Assembly: GCF_900104655.1 (NCBI RefSeq)
Contig: NZ_FNWD01000002.1
Span: 1,844,246-1,908,245 of the forward strand
Length of the DNA: 64,000 nucleotides
Source: Millionella massiliensis
Lineage (GTDB): Bacteria; Bacteroidota; Bacteroidia; Bacteroidales; Rikenellaceae
Reading direction: 5' to 3'
In this document: positions 1-9,026 of the stretch, one piece after another
Numbering within the stretch: position 1 is the first letter of the stretch
Layout: every line of letters starts with the position of its first letter
Program-made: the position numbers and the translations under genes
Notes under the pieces: generated by a model
The model's input: the letters and a program-made list of their open reading frames with translations, nothing else
Databases searched by the model: none
What the model was told of the DNA's origin: nothing

Positions 1-1
1 A

Positions 2-151
2 AGCAGAAACCGCCATCAGAAAGTAACCGTGCTCGATTACTCCATCAATGCCCGTACGGCCGAGACCTACAGCCGTTCGGGACTGTACGACTTTCTGTTC
101 AAAAACTGGACGCACTATCGCGGAGCGTGTACCTTTACATCGTCCAACTGA
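2..151 (+). CDS. C-terminal end of an unidentified protein (5' end outside the window)
   Basis: An open frame enters from the left edge (frame starting at base 2) and ends at a TGA at 149-151, giving about 49 residues that end in THYRGACTFTSSN. The piece is polar and aromatic-rich with no recognisable motif. It is followed after 48 bases by the next gene on the same strand. I cannot assign a family. The reading frame is supported only by being open to the edge, so it could also be chance. Confidence 0.4.
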   Translation, partial: SRNRHQKVTVLDYSINARTAETYSRSGLYDFLFKNWTHYRGACTFTSSN

Positions 152-199
152 TCCTTCAGCAGAGAATCCTCTACCTAACCTTACCTAACAAGCAACTAT

Positions 200-1105
200 A
201 TGAAAATTGAAAAAATGAAAGTCCTGTTCCTCTCCATCGCAGTCTGTCTGCTTGGGGCCGTCGGAACCGTTTCGGCACAGGAAGAAACTGCGGCACCCGA
301 TGCTGCGCAAATTGAGAAATGGGTCGAAGAGATGCGTTTTCAATTCGTACCCAATACCCTCCAGGATGACGCAAGTAACGCCGCCTCTGTGCAGGGATAC
401 TTTACCAAAACGCCCGATTTCCCGCTGTGGCTGATGATGGATATGGGCGGTGCACTGCTCATCGACAAGGAGCACTATGCGGTCAACAGCGTTGCCAAAG
501 ATTCGGACAACGTGTGGATCGTTGACCTCAGCTGCATGGATACCGTCAACGGGTTTTTCAAACTCAATCTGGCTATCGATTCCCAGAGTGGCGAGGCGGC
601 ACTGAACCTGGCGACCATTCCCGAAGGCGATATTGCCGTTTATATGGGTAAAATCGGTCCGTATGAAGGTCCCGGTATGCCCGATTTCAAAAACGAAAAG
701 AAGACCGAAGAAGCCAAACTGATGGCTGAAAAAGTCGATGCACTGGTCTCGGCGATGGAGTTCCGAGTAAAGCTCCGTTCCGAACTTTACGGATCGAAAT
801 CTGAAGTCAATATCCTGCCCAAACAACTCTGGTTGTGGGATCCGCGTCAGTTCCGGATGAGCGACTATCAGGTGATTTGCCACGAAAAACAGAATGGTAT
901 CTGGTACATCCGTCTGAAGCTGGCCGAGAGCACCGAAGTGAGCGAAGAGATGTACCTTGACCTGGCTATCGATTCCTGGACCGGCGAGGTGCACTATCGT
1001 CGCGGCTTTGCCGATAAGCTCCGTGCTAACTGGATGGGTATGGTCGATGGGGAAATAGACGGGAAACCCGAGGCTGCTCCAGGCGAACGGACAAAAAAGA
1101 AATAG
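200..1105 (+). CDS. Secreted protein of unknown function with two internal repeats
   Basis: 301 residues with an N-terminal signal peptide (MKVLFLSIAVCLLGAVGTVSAQ, residues 6-27), so exported; a second possible start is the ATG at 215. The mature part seems to hold two copies of one unit: WIVDLSCMDT...LNLAIDSQSGE near residue 120 and WYIRLKLAES...LDLAIDSWTGE near residue 245, both ending in LAIDSxxGE. The first unit begins with VEEMRFQFVPNTLQ, which weakly recalls the opening of DUF4251 proteins of Bacteroidetes, but I would not assign that family. There is no lipobox, transmembrane segment or enzyme motif. The C-terminus is lysine-rich. It stands alone, with its own stop well before hflX. 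Function unknown. Confidence 0.75.
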   Translation: MKIEKMKVLFLSIAVCLLGAVGTVSAQEETAAPDAAQIEKWVEEMRFQFVPNTLQDDASNAASVQGYFTKTPDFPLWLMMDMGGALLIDKEHYAVNSVAKDSDNVWIVDLSCMDTVNGFFKLNLAIDSQSGEAALNLATIPEGDIAVYMGKIGPYEGPGMPDFKNEKKTEEAKLMAEKVDALVSAMEFRVKLRSELYGSKSEVNILPKQLWLWDPRQFRMSDYQVICHEKQNGIWYIRLKLAESTEVSEEMYLDLAIDSWTGEVHYRRGFADKLRANWMGMVDGEIDGKPEAAPGERTKKK

Positions 1106-1191
1106 CGATCAGGAAAAATGATTTTCGGTCGGACAGTGGCCGCATGGTGAGAGTGAGGACTCTCATTGTGCGTGCTTTCGGCGAAAAAGCG

Positions 1192-1199
1192 TAAATTTG
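1192..1199 (+). promoter_or_regulatory. Bacteroidetes -7 promoter box for hflX
   Basis: TAAATTTG matches the Bacteroidetes -7 consensus TAnnTTTG exactly and lies 43 bases before the hflX start. No convincing TTTG at the -33 position is seen. Confidence 0.55.
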
Positions 1200-1242
1200 T
1201 AGGTGGCCGGATACCCATGCCGGCCGCCTTATTTATTGGTGT

Positions 1243-2454
1243 ATGGAGAAAGGAAAACTGAACCAGCAAATCGCACAACAGGAGAACGAAAAAGTCATTC
1301 TGGTCGCCATCATCCGCGACCGGCAGGAGATACGCGAAGTAGAGGAGTACCTCGATGAACTGCGCTTTCTGGCCGAGACGGCCGGTTTGGAGACCGTAGC
1401 CACCTTTACCCAGAAGTTGCCCTATCCCGACAAGCGCACCTTTGTCGGCAGCGGGAAACTGCAGGAGATCAAGGAGTATCTGACCGACAGCGAGATCAGC
1501 ATCGTCATTTTCGACGACGAACTCTCGCCCTCACAGACCCGAAACCTCGAAAAAGAGCTCGGCATCAAGATCATGGACCGTACGCGGCTCATCCTCGACA
1601 TCTTTGCCCAGCGGGCTACCACGGCCTATGCCAAGACCCAGGTCGAACTGGCTCAGTTGCAATACCTGCTGCCCCGGCTGACCGGGATGTGGACCCACCT
1701 CGAACGTCAGCGAGGCGGTACCGGCACCCGTGGTGGGGCAGGGGAGCGCGAGATCGAAACCGACCGGCGTATTATTCGCGACCGCATCGCACGCCTCAAG
1801 GAGCAGCTCGTCAAGGTCGACCGACAGATGGCTACCCAGCGCAGCGGACGCGGATCACTGGTTCGCGTGGCGCTGGTAGGCTATACCAACGTCGGGAAGT
1901 CCACCCTGATGAACCTGCTCAGCAAAAGCGAAGTCTTTGCCGAAAACAAACTCTTCGCCACGCTCGACACCACCGTGCGAAAGGTTGTGCTCGAAAACCT
2001 CCCCTTCCTGCTCTCCGACACCGTCGGATTTATCCGCAAATTGCCCACTCAACTGGTCGAATCCTTCAAGTCGACGCTCGACGAAGTGCGTGAGGCCGAC
2101 CTGCTGCTCCACGTGGTAGACATTTCGCACCCCGGTTTCGAGGATCAGATCAACGTCGTCAACCAGACCCTGCGCGATATCGGAGCCGGTGACAAACCCG
2201 TCTTCCTGATCTTCAACAAGGTCGATGCCTACACCTACGTACGGAAAGAGGCCGACGACCTGCTGCCCGAGACGCGCGAAAACTGGACCCTCGAGCAGCT
2301 GCAGCACAGTTGGATTGCCCGTAACGACGGCAAACCCTGCATCTTCATCTCGGCCCGCGAGCGAACCAACATCGACCGCCTGCGCAAGGATCTTTACGGT
2401 ATGGTGCGTGAGATTCACGAAGGCCGATACCCGTTCAACAACTACCTCTACTGA
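1243..2454 (+). CDS. hflX: Ribosome-associated GTPase HflX
   Basis: 403 residues, the usual HflX length. HflX binds the 50S/70S ribosome and splits stalled ribosomes under stress. The N-terminal HflX domain (about residues 20-190) ends in the glycine-rich GGTGTRGGAGEREIETDRR element typical of the family. The G domain follows with P-loop GYTNVGKST (G1), DTVGFIRKLP (G3) and NKVD (G4). It begins at an ATG after a TAAATTTG promoter box. Its TGA overlaps the ATG of the LuxE-family gene (TGATG), so the two are translationally coupled and probably head an operon running through the flippase and dut. Confidence 0.95.
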   Translation: MEKGKLNQQIAQQENEKVILVAIIRDRQEIREVEEYLDELRFLAETAGLETVATFTQKLPYPDKRTFVGSGKLQEIKEYLTDSEISIVIFDDELSPSQTRNLEKELGIKIMDRTRLILDIFAQRATTAYAKTQVELAQLQYLLPRLTGMWTHLERQRGGTGTRGGAGEREIETDRRIIRDRIARLKEQLVKVDRQMATQRSGRGSLVRVALVGYTNVGKSTLMNLLSKSEVFAENKLFATLDTTVRKVVLENLPFLLSDTVGFIRKLPTQLVESFKSTLDEVREADLLLHVVDISHPGFEDQINVVNQTLRDIGAGDKPVFLIFNKVDAYTYVRKEADDLLPETRENWTLEQLQHSWIARNDGKPCIFISARERTNIDRLRKDLYGMVREIHEGRYPFNNYLY

Positions 2455-3464
2455 TGTCAGACAACCTCCCAAACCGAATTTTCACCGATACCACTTCGGA
2501 CGACCGGTTCGAAGCCCTGGCACTCGACATTTTCCGTTTTCAGGCCAGTCAGTGCGCCCCCTATCGGCAATACGTCGAGTTGCTCGGCATCGATCCGGCA
2601 GCCGTTTCGAGCGTGCAGGATATTCCCTATCTGCCCGTCGAGCTGTTCAAAACCCACCGTGTCTGGAGCGCCGATCCCGACCGTCAGGCCGAAGCGGTCT
2701 TCACCAGCAGCGGTACCACCGGCAGCGAGACCAGTCGCCACGAAGTGGCTGTGGCCGCACTTTACGACGAGTCGTTCAGTCGCGGGTTCGAACATTTTTA
2801 CGGTCCGGCCTCCCGGTGGAGCATCTTTGCGCTGTTGCCCTCCTACCTGGAACGCAGCGGCTCCTCGCTGGTGTGGATGGTGGAGCGGTTGCAGGCTCAA
2901 AATCGGGCCCGTGGAGGCTTCTTTCTCTACGACCACGATAAACTGACCCAAGAACTGCAAAAAGCGGCTCAAAATGGCGAAAAAATCCTCCTGATTGGGG
3001 TGGCTTTTGCCTTGCTCGACTATGCGGAGTACCTCGAGACGCACGGAATCAGGCTGACGCTTCCGGCCGACGCCGTCGTGATGGAGACCGGAGGGATGAA
3101 GGGGCGCCGCCGCGAAATTTCGCGCGAGGAGATGCACACGACCCTTTGTCGGGCGTTCGGGGTGGGAGTCATCCACTCCGAGTACGGCATGACCGAACTC
3201 CTCTCGCAGGCCTATTCTGCCGGCGAGGGACTGTTCCGTTGTCCCCCGTGGATGCGCGTCCGCACGCGTGACCTGCAAAGTCCGCTCACGGCTCTGTCCG
3301 CCGGCGAAACGGGCGGTATCGACATTATCGACCTGGCCAACCTTTGGTCCTGTTCGTTCCTCTCCATTCAGGATCGCGGCATCGTCTACGACGACGGCTC
3401 GTTCCGCGTGCTGGGGCGTATCGAAGGCGCGCAGCTGCGCGGCTGTAACATGTTGATCGAATAA
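2454..3464 (+). CDS. LuxE/acyl-protein synthetase family adenylate-forming enzyme
   Basis: 336 residues. The sequence TSSGTTGSETSRHEV is the phosphate-binding loop of adenylate-forming enzymes, and the overall pattern (FFLYDHDKL, GVIHSEYGMTELLSQAY, GGIDIIDLANLWSCSFLSIQDRG) fits the LuxE acyl-protein synthetase family. In luminous bacteria LuxE activates fatty acids for reduction; here no luxC, luxD or luciferase is present. In this lineage the substrate is unknown; an activated acyl or carboxylate group for an envelope polymer is a guess prompted by the flippase 18 bases downstream. Start codon overlaps the hflX stop. Confident of family, not of substrate. Confidence 0.8.
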   Translation: MSDNLPNRIFTDTTSDDRFEALALDIFRFQASQCAPYRQYVELLGIDPAAVSSVQDIPYLPVELFKTHRVWSADPDRQAEAVFTSSGTTGSETSRHEVAVAALYDESFSRGFEHFYGPASRWSIFALLPSYLERSGSSLVWMVERLQAQNRARGGFFLYDHDKLTQELQKAAQNGEKILLIGVAFALLDYAEYLETHGIRLTLPADAVVMETGGMKGRRREISREEMHTTLCRAFGVGVIHSEYGMTELLSQAYSAGEGLFRCPPWMRVRTRDLQSPLTALSAGETGGIDIIDLANLWSCSFLSIQDRGIVYDDGSFRVLGRIEGAQLRGCNMLIE

Positions 3465-3482
3465 GAGAAAGGAATCGAACTC

Positions 3483-4931
3483 ATGGCATCGGCAGCGCAA
3501 CTCCTCAAAAAACTGGCCTCGCAGACCGCCGTTTACGGCATCAGCGCCATTCTCTCCAAGTTTCTGAACTACCTGCTCACCCCCTTCCTGACCCGTGTGA
3601 TGCCCGACGCAACCTACGGTCAGGTGAATCTGCTGTACGGGATCATCCCCTTTGCCAACGTGATCCTGACCATGGGGCTCGCCACCGGTTACTTCCGTTA
3701 TGCCGCCAAGTGTCAGACGCTCGGCGACAAACGCCAGCTGTTCACCACCACCTGGGGAGCCGTCAGCTTCATGGCCCTGCTATTCGGGCTGCTGATGGGG
3801 CTCGGCAACAATTCACTGGCCGAGACGATGCGTCTTGCGCCCGAATGTATCGCCGCGATGACTGCTCTGATCGTCGTGGACAACATTGCCGCCATACCGC
3901 TGGCCGCCCTTCGCGAGCAGGGCAAGGCCGTCTATTACACGGTGGTCAACGTCAGCGGGGTGCTGGTCAACCTCGTTGCCTGTATCCTCTTTTACACCTA
4001 CATTCCGGGGGCTTCGACCAATCCGCTCTGGGTGCTCGTGGCCAACCTGATCGCCAGCACCGTGTCGCTGTTGCTGCTGTTGCCCAATACCTTGCGGCTC
4101 GTCTCGTCGGCCTTTTCGATGCGTCTGCTCCGCAGCATCTTTACCTATTCGATTCCGCTGATGATGGCCGGAATCATGGGCGTTTCGGGCGACTTTATCG
4201 ATCGCCAGCTGATCTATTACATGCTGCCTCCCGGCGAAGCCGATGCGCAGCTCGGGATCTATACCGCCGTGGTGAAAATCGCAGCCCTGCTGATGATTTT
4301 CCGGCAGATATACACCCTTGGGGCGGAGCCATTCTTCCTTCAGGGCTTTTCGAAGGAGGATTTCCGGTCGGCCAATGCCGCCGCCACCAAATACTTCATC
4401 ATTGCCGGGATTGCCATCTACCTGCTGCTGGCGCTCTTCGACCAGGAGTTTGCCTACATCGTCGGTTCCGATTACCGGGGAGGGATGGGGATACTTCCGC
4501 TGTTGCTCTTTGCCAATCTGCTGGCCGGCGTTCTGGTGAACCTTTCGTTCTGGTACAAGGCGGCCGACAAGACCCGAGTGGCTATCTACATCACCGGATT
4601 CGGTGTGGTCGTTACGCTGATTATCAACATGATGCTCATCCCGAAGATGGGGTATTACGGGGCTGCCGTGGCACGCGTCGTCTCGATGGTGCTGATGGTG
4701 ACGCTCAGTTACTGCCTGTGTCAGAAATATTTTCCCGTTCCGTTCGACCTGCGTCGTATCGGTTTCTATTTCCTGCTGGGCGGTGTCATCTTTGCGCTCT
4801 CCTATGCAACGGCCCTTTTGCCTGACTGGGGACGTATTACGCTCAATTTTTTACTACTTTTGATTTACCTCCTGACGGCCCTCAAAGTTGAACTCCGGGG
4901 CCGCAGCATTCGTTCGTTATGGAAAAAGTAA
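3483..4931 (+). CDS. Polysaccharide/lipid flippase of the MOP (Wzx-like) family
   Basis: 482 residues, almost entirely hydrophobic with about 12-14 predicted membrane helices, of normal length for oligosaccharide flippases of the MATE/MOP superfamily. The opening ([30 protein letters not shown]) is the amphipathic start and first helix typical of Wzx/RfbX proteins, and [21 protein letters not shown] near residue 260 is a family-like helix. It would move a lipid-linked sugar or precursor across the inner membrane. It follows the LuxE-family gene by 18 bases and overlaps dut by 13 bases. The exact cargo (O-unit, capsule, or other) cannot be read from sequence. Confidence 0.85.
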   Translation: MASAAQLLKKLASQTAVYGISAILSKFLNYLLTPFLTRVMPDATYGQVNLLYGIIPFANVILTMGLATGYFRYAAKCQTLGDKRQLFTTTWGAVSFMALLFGLLMGLGNNSLAETMRLAPECIAAMTALIVVDNIAAIPLAALREQGKAVYYTVVNVSGVLVNLVACILFYTYIPGASTNPLWVLVANLIASTVSLLLLLPNTLRLVSSAFSMRLLRSIFTYSIPLMMAGIMGVSGDFIDRQLIYYMLPPGEADAQLGIYTAVVKIAALLMIFRQIYTLGAEPFFLQGFSKEDFRSANAAATKYFIIAGIAIYLLLALFDQEFAYIVGSDYRGGMGILPLLLFANLLAGVLVNLSFWYKAADKTRVAIYITGFGVVVTLIINMMLIPKMGYYGAAVARVVSMVLMVTLSYCLCQKYFPVPFDLRRIGFYFLLGGVIFALSYATALLPDWGRITLNFLLLLIYLLTALKVELRGRSIRSLWKK

Positions 4932-5356
4932 AGGTTATCAACCGTTCCGGCAATCCGCTGCCGGCATATGAAACGTCCCAGGCGGTGGGACTCGACGTGC
5001 GCGCCGCCATCGACCAGCCGATTACGATCGCACCGCTCCAGCGCGTGATGGTGCCCACGGGGCTCTATTTTCAGATTCCCGAAGGGTATGAAATCCAGGT
5101 GCGCCCCCGCAGCGGACTGGCCGCCAAACACGGTATTACGGTGATCAATTCGCCCGGTACGATCGACCCCGACTATCGCGGTGAACTGAAAGTGCTGTTG
5201 GTGAACCTCTCGAACGAATCCTTCGAATTGAAACCCGGTGAGCGCGTAGCGCAACTCGTTTTTGCCCGTTACGAGCGGTTGCAGTGGGAAGAGGCCGTGG
5301 TGTTGGACGAGACGCAGCGCGGGGCGGGTGGATTCGGCTCGACCGGTTCGCACTAA
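4919..5356 (+). CDS. dut: dUTP diphosphatase (dUTPase)
   Basis: 145 residues, the normal size of trimeric dUTPases, which hydrolyse dUTP to dUMP and pyrophosphate to keep uracil out of DNA and feed thymidylate synthesis. Motifs in order: AVGLDVRAA (motif 1), [11 protein letters not shown] (motif 2), [13 protein letters not shown] (motif 3), GERVAQLVF (motif 4) and [10 protein letters not shown] (motif 5, the C-terminal arm). The ATG lies inside the end of the flippase gene (13-base overlap), so translation is probably coupled. thyA, which uses the dUMP, is elsewhere at 48.9 kb. Confidence 0.97.
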   Translation: MEKVKVINRSGNPLPAYETSQAVGLDVRAAIDQPITIAPLQRVMVPTGLYFQIPEGYEIQVRPRSGLAAKHGITVINSPGTIDPDYRGELKVLLVNLSNESFELKPGERVAQLVFARYERLQWEEAVVLDETQRGAGGFGSTGSH

Positions 5357-5615
5357 TCCCCTCCGCGTCGCAACATCCGCCTACCGGCGACCGTTTATTC
5401 AGTATTCCGTCCTTTCGCTCTCGGGAGTGTTCGGGGACCGGCGTGTGGTGATTTTCAAAGCGAGCGTTGTTACCCGTCGTCCGTGGAGGGAAGGTCGTTG
5501 CCGTGGCTGTGTGAACAGCTTGCGCGCCGGTGAACTGTCGGTCGGGTAGGGCGGGGTAGGGTGTGCATGTCGTGCTGACGCCGTTGTGAGACTGATGTAT
5601 AGTGAAGACCATCGT
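5357..5615 (+). other. Gap between dut and the TPR gene, no gene seen
   Basis: About 260 bases with no credible frame, no TAnnTTTG box and no strong hairpin that I can see. The TPR gene may be read through from dut. Confidence 0.5.
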
Positions 5616-7322
5616 ATGCTTAAAAGAAGTGCCATATATCTGTTTTTCAGTAGTTTGTTGATCATCCTCTCGACTGTTGCCGCCGATGCCCGCGGAAGCC
5701 GGCTCAGGCAGCAGGAGCATGCCTCATATCTATACCTTGAGGGAGTACGGCTGCAGAATCTCGGTGCAGCGCGTCAGGCAGCACGGATGTTCGAAGCCGC
5801 TTTGCGACGCGTTCCTCAGCATGCGGCGTCGTACTACCGTCTGTCGATGTTGGCACGTGACATGTCTCTGCCTGCCGAAGCGCTTGTCTATGCCCGTCAG
5901 GCCTACCTGTTGGACTCCACTTGTACCGATTATATTGACAATTACGGTCGGATGTTGAGCATGACCGGTAACTATGCTCAGGCCGAACCGCTGTTTGAAA
6001 AACTGTTGGCGAGCGATTCATCCGATTTCGAGACGATGTTTCTGCTGGCCGTACTCAAAAACGAAGCCACCCGTTACGATGAAGTGCTTGAGCTGATCGA
6101 TACGGCCGAGGTACGTGGCGGTCTGCGCCCTGCGTTTGTCGATCTGAAGCGTCAGGCATTGATCCGCAAGGAGCGTTACTCCGATGCCTACGACTATATG
6201 TCGGAAGTGTGTGAACAGATGCCCGGCAACCCCACTTTCCGCATACAGTTTGCCGAATTGGCTGCTGCCCTGCGGCGTGACAGCGTGGCGCTGGCCAACT
6301 ACCATACGGCCATCGAAATTGATTCCGCGGCGCTGGCTCCGCGTCTTGCGCTGGCCGAGTATTATCGCATTAATGATGTTTGGCCAGACTTTCTGGAGGC
6401 GTTGGTTCCCGTGTTCGAACATAGCGACTTCCCGATTCAGGATAAGGAGCAATATTTCGAGCTATACGTGAAGAGCCGGCCCGACGTGTATCGGCAGTAT
6501 TTCGTCTATATGGCCCGTTTGGCCAATGCAGCGCTGCAAGCCGCACCCGACGACCCGAAAGCAAAGGCTTTTTATGCCAAACACCTGCTATACAGTGGTC
6601 AATTCGACCTGGCCCACCGCTATCTGACCGATCAGATTACCCTCGGTGGTGCCCCCATACAGTGTTATCGCGACGTTATTGAGCTGGCCCAATACCGCGA
6701 ACAGCCTGATACCGTGACCAAATACCTTGCACTGGCTGAGGCACAGTTCCCGCACAACCCTGAGTTGGCCATGACCAAGCTTTATACGCAATTTCAGGCC
6801 GGCGATACGCTGGCGGCCATTGAGACGGCCCGCGAGGTGATCCGTTACTCCCGGAACGACTCCATCACCAGTTCGGCATACGGTTTTTGCGGCGATATGG
6901 CCCATCTGCAGGGAGATAACAAATCGGCCTATCGGTATTACGAGAAGGCGTTGAAACTCAAGCCCGACAGCCCGATCGTGCTGAACAACTTCGCATACTA
7001 TCTGAGCGAGGAACAGCGCGATTTGGAACGAGCTTTGCAGATGGCAGAGAAAGCCAATGAACTGGAGCCGCAGAATGCCACCTATATCGATACCCATGCC
7101 TGGGTGCTTTACCAGTTGGGCCGGTACGAGGAGGCGCAGACTGTGATGCGTCGTGCACTGGTGCTCGATGCAAACAACAGTTCCGAACTGTTGTTACACT
7201 ATGGTGACATCCTCTACGCTCTCGGCCAGACCTTCATGGCCCAGACCTATTGGCAGCGTGCGCTCGAAGCCGGTGCCGATGGTGTCGTGATCGAAGCACG
7301 TCTGCGTCAGTTGGGCGAGTAG
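5616..7322 (+). CDS. Secreted tetratricopeptide-repeat protein
   Basis: 568 residues from the ATG at 5616, chosen because it puts a clean signal peptide (MLKRSAIYLFFSSLLIILSTVAADA) at the N-terminus; a GTG at 5586 and an ATG at 5595 in the same frame would add non-signal residues. After it come many TPR-like helix pairs, clearest at SAYRYYEKALKLKPDSPIVLNNFAYYLSE, DLERALQMAEKANELEPQNATYIDTHAWVLYQ and EEAQTVMRRALVLD near the C-terminus. TPR arrays bind partner proteins, here probably in the periplasm. Known Bacteroidetes loci place such a gene after dut and before a peptidase M23 gene, as here. The role in envelope assembly is inferred only from that setting. Confidence 0.85.
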   Translation: MLKRSAIYLFFSSLLIILSTVAADARGSRLRQQEHASYLYLEGVRLQNLGAARQAARMFEAALRRVPQHAASYYRLSMLARDMSLPAEALVYARQAYLLDSTCTDYIDNYGRMLSMTGNYAQAEPLFEKLLASDSSDFETMFLLAVLKNEATRYDEVLELIDTAEVRGGLRPAFVDLKRQALIRKERYSDAYDYMSEVCEQMPGNPTFRIQFAELAAALRRDSVALANYHTAIEIDSAALAPRLALAEYYRINDVWPDFLEALVPVFEHSDFPIQDKEQYFELYVKSRPDVYRQYFVYMARLANAALQAAPDDPKAKAFYAKHLLYSGQFDLAHRYLTDQITLGGAPIQCYRDVIELAQYREQPDTVTKYLALAEAQFPHNPELAMTKLYTQFQAGDTLAAIETAREVIRYSRNDSITSSAYGFCGDMAHLQGDNKSAYRYYEKALKLKPDSPIVLNNFAYYLSEEQRDLERALQMAEKANELEPQNATYIDTHAWVLYQLGRYEEAQTVMRRALVLDANNSSELLLHYGDILYALGQTFMAQTYWQRALEAGADGVVIEARLRQLGE

Positions 7323-7368
7323 AGAAGGGGCGGCAGATATTTTTCGTTGCGTGTCGAATCGCTAAGTT

Positions 7369-8559
7369 ATGAAGAGACCTACCCGATATACCGACCGGTT
7401 ACATCGCATGCTGATTTTCGCGGCGCTGTTGGCCGCGTGTCCGATGCTGGCCGAAGGGCAGGAGCATGTTCGTGAGGAGATCCGACAGGCCGAAGCCGAG
7501 ATTGCCCGAATCAACAAGTTGGTGGGCGACACCCGGAAGGAGCAGGGGACGACACTCGACCACCTGAAATTGGTCGGGACCAAAATCGAGAAGCGACAGA
7601 AGATCGTCAGCGGCATCGAAAGCGAGATGGGAAGCCTCTCGGGCGAGCTGCGGTCGAAGTCCGCTGAAGTCTCGCAGCTCCAAAAGGAGTACGATGAGCT
7701 AAAGAGCAGATATTCAGCACTTATTCGAATCGCCTACAAAAATTATCGAAATAATTCGTTTCTCTCGTTCATCTTCTCGGCGCGTGACTTTACAGACGCG
7801 GCACGAAGACTTTATTATGTTAAACAAATCAGTGCCGATCTGGAGAAAAAGGCCGCTGAGATCGAAGCCCTCGGCAAGAAGCTCGGAACTGAAGTGACCG
7901 AGCTCAATGAGCGGAAGGGTCAACTTTCGGAGTTGCAGAAGCAGCATGCCGACGAAGTGAAGGAGTTGGAGAACGAGCGCGTGCAGTTGAAGAAGACCCA
8001 AGACGCGCTGAAGGGAAAAGAGAAGCAGCTGTTGGCCGAGGCAGAAAAGCGTCGCAAGCAGATTGCCGAATTGGAACGTCAGTTACAGGCAGCGGTCAAG
8101 GAAGAGGTGAAGAAGTCGGGTGGTCAGGCTGCCGCATCCGGCCCGCTGACGGCCCAGTTCGAGGCTCGAAAGGGCAAACTGATGCGCCCGGTCGATGGGG
8201 TAGTAGTGGACAGCTACGGACTCCACAACCATCCGACACAGAAGGGCGTCAAGGTGAACAACAAGGGCGTGAACATGGCGGCCGCAGCCGGCAGCCAGGT
8301 CCAGTGCGTCTTTGCCGGCGAGGTGCGCAAGGTCTTTTTCTTCCAGGGACTGGGCAACTCGGTGATGGTTCGCCACGGTTCTTACCTGACGATTTACGCC
8401 AATCTCGAATCGGTTTTCGTGCGTGAGGGCGAGAAGGTGATGGAGGGCACACCGATCGGAACGGTGGCCAAGGCCGCTCCCGGCCAGCAGGCTACGCTCC
8501 ATTTCGAGGTTTGGAAAGAGAGTGAAAACCTGAATCCGGAACTTTGGATCCGGCGTTAA
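7369..8559 (+). CDS. EnvC-like murein hydrolase activator (degenerate M23/LytM domain)
   Basis: 396 residues: a signal peptide (about 1-30), a long coiled coil (about 30-250, rich in EKRQKI, KELENERVQLKK and AEKRRKQIAELERQLQ), then a LytM/M23 domain (about 270-396). In active M23 enzymes zinc is held by HxxxD and HxH. Here the region GLHNHPTQKGVKVNNKGVNM lacks a proper HxxxD, and the last motif is TLHFEV with a YANL in place of YAHL. This pattern of coiled coil plus dead LytM fits EnvC/NlpD-type activators, which switch on cell-wall amidases at division, rather than a hydrolase. It follows the TPR gene by 46 bases and precedes ybeY by 12. Confidence 0.85.
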   Translation: MKRPTRYTDRLHRMLIFAALLAACPMLAEGQEHVREEIRQAEAEIARINKLVGDTRKEQGTTLDHLKLVGTKIEKRQKIVSGIESEMGSLSGELRSKSAEVSQLQKEYDELKSRYSALIRIAYKNYRNNSFLSFIFSARDFTDAARRLYYVKQISADLEKKAAEIEALGKKLGTEVTELNERKGQLSELQKQHADEVKELENERVQLKKTQDALKGKEKQLLAEAEKRRKQIAELERQLQAAVKEEVKKSGGQAAASGPLTAQFEARKGKLMRPVDGVVVDSYGLHNHPTQKGVKVNNKGVNMAAAAGSQVQCVFAGEVRKVFFFQGLGNSVMVRHGSYLTIYANLESVFVREGEKVMEGTPIGTVAKAAPGQQATLHFEVWKESENLNPELWIRR

Positions 8560-8571
8560 AACTGATATACT

Positions 8572-9024
8572 ATGGCAATAACGTTCAACTCGGAAGACAC
8601 GAAATTCAACATCTCGGGCAGCAAGCGTGACGTTTCGGCCTGGGTACGTGCGGCGGTCGCGGAGGAGGGGTTCAAGGTCGGTGAGATCAATGTGATTTTC
8701 TGCAGCGATCCCTATCTGTTGGAGATCAATCGTCACTACCTTCACCACGACTATTTTACGGACATCATTACGTTTGACTACTGCGAAAACGGTGTCCTGT
8801 CGGGCGATCTGTTCATCAGCGTCGACACGGTCAAGGCCAATTCGGAGGAGTATCAGGTGATGTTCCACGTGGAACTTTTGCGTGTTATTATTCACGGTGT
8901 CATGCATTTGGCCGGGTATAAGGATAAAACCGATCCCGATGCTGCCAAAATGCGTGAACGTGAAAATCACTATCTCGCCAAAGCCCCCGTAGGGCTGCTG
9001 GAGGGAGTAAACTACCGTAAGTAG
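8572..9024 (+). CDS. ybeY: Endoribonuclease YbeY
   Basis: 150 residues, usual YbeY size. YbeY is a metal-dependent RNase acting in 16S rRNA 3' maturation and ribosome quality control. The metal site is seen as [16 protein letters not shown] near residues 106-121. The first two histidines of HxxxHxxxxxH are present, but the third is Asp (or is supplied by a nearby residue), which differs from the E. coli site. Upstream, ITFDY at about residue 64-68 is the family's conserved strand. The coding sequence carries a parS-like palindrome at 8861-8876, read in frame as MFHVEL. mnmG follows after 2 bases. Confidence 0.93.
   Translation: MAITFNSEDTKFNISGSKRDVSAWVRAAVAEEGFKVGEINVIFCSDPYLLEINRHYLHHDYFTDIITFDYCENGVLSGDLFISVDTVKANSEEYQVMFHVELLRVIIHGVMHLAGYKDKTDPDAAKMRERENHYLAKAPVGLLEGVNYRK
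8861..8876. promoter_or_regulatory. parS-like ParB-binding site 1 (inside ybeY)
   Basis: TGTTCCACGTGGAACT differs at the last base only from the perfect palindrome TGTTCCACGTGGAACA found at 10916. parS sites in most bacteria follow TGTTnCACGTGnAACA. The match is within a coding sequence, as many parS sites are. It is one of three such sites in about 4 kb. Confidence 0.75.
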
Positions 9025-9026
9025 AG

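Noticed and set aside
5586..5615. GTG start ten codons upstream of the TPR gene
   Set aside because: It would push the signal peptide away from the N-terminus; the ATG at 5616 fits an exported protein.
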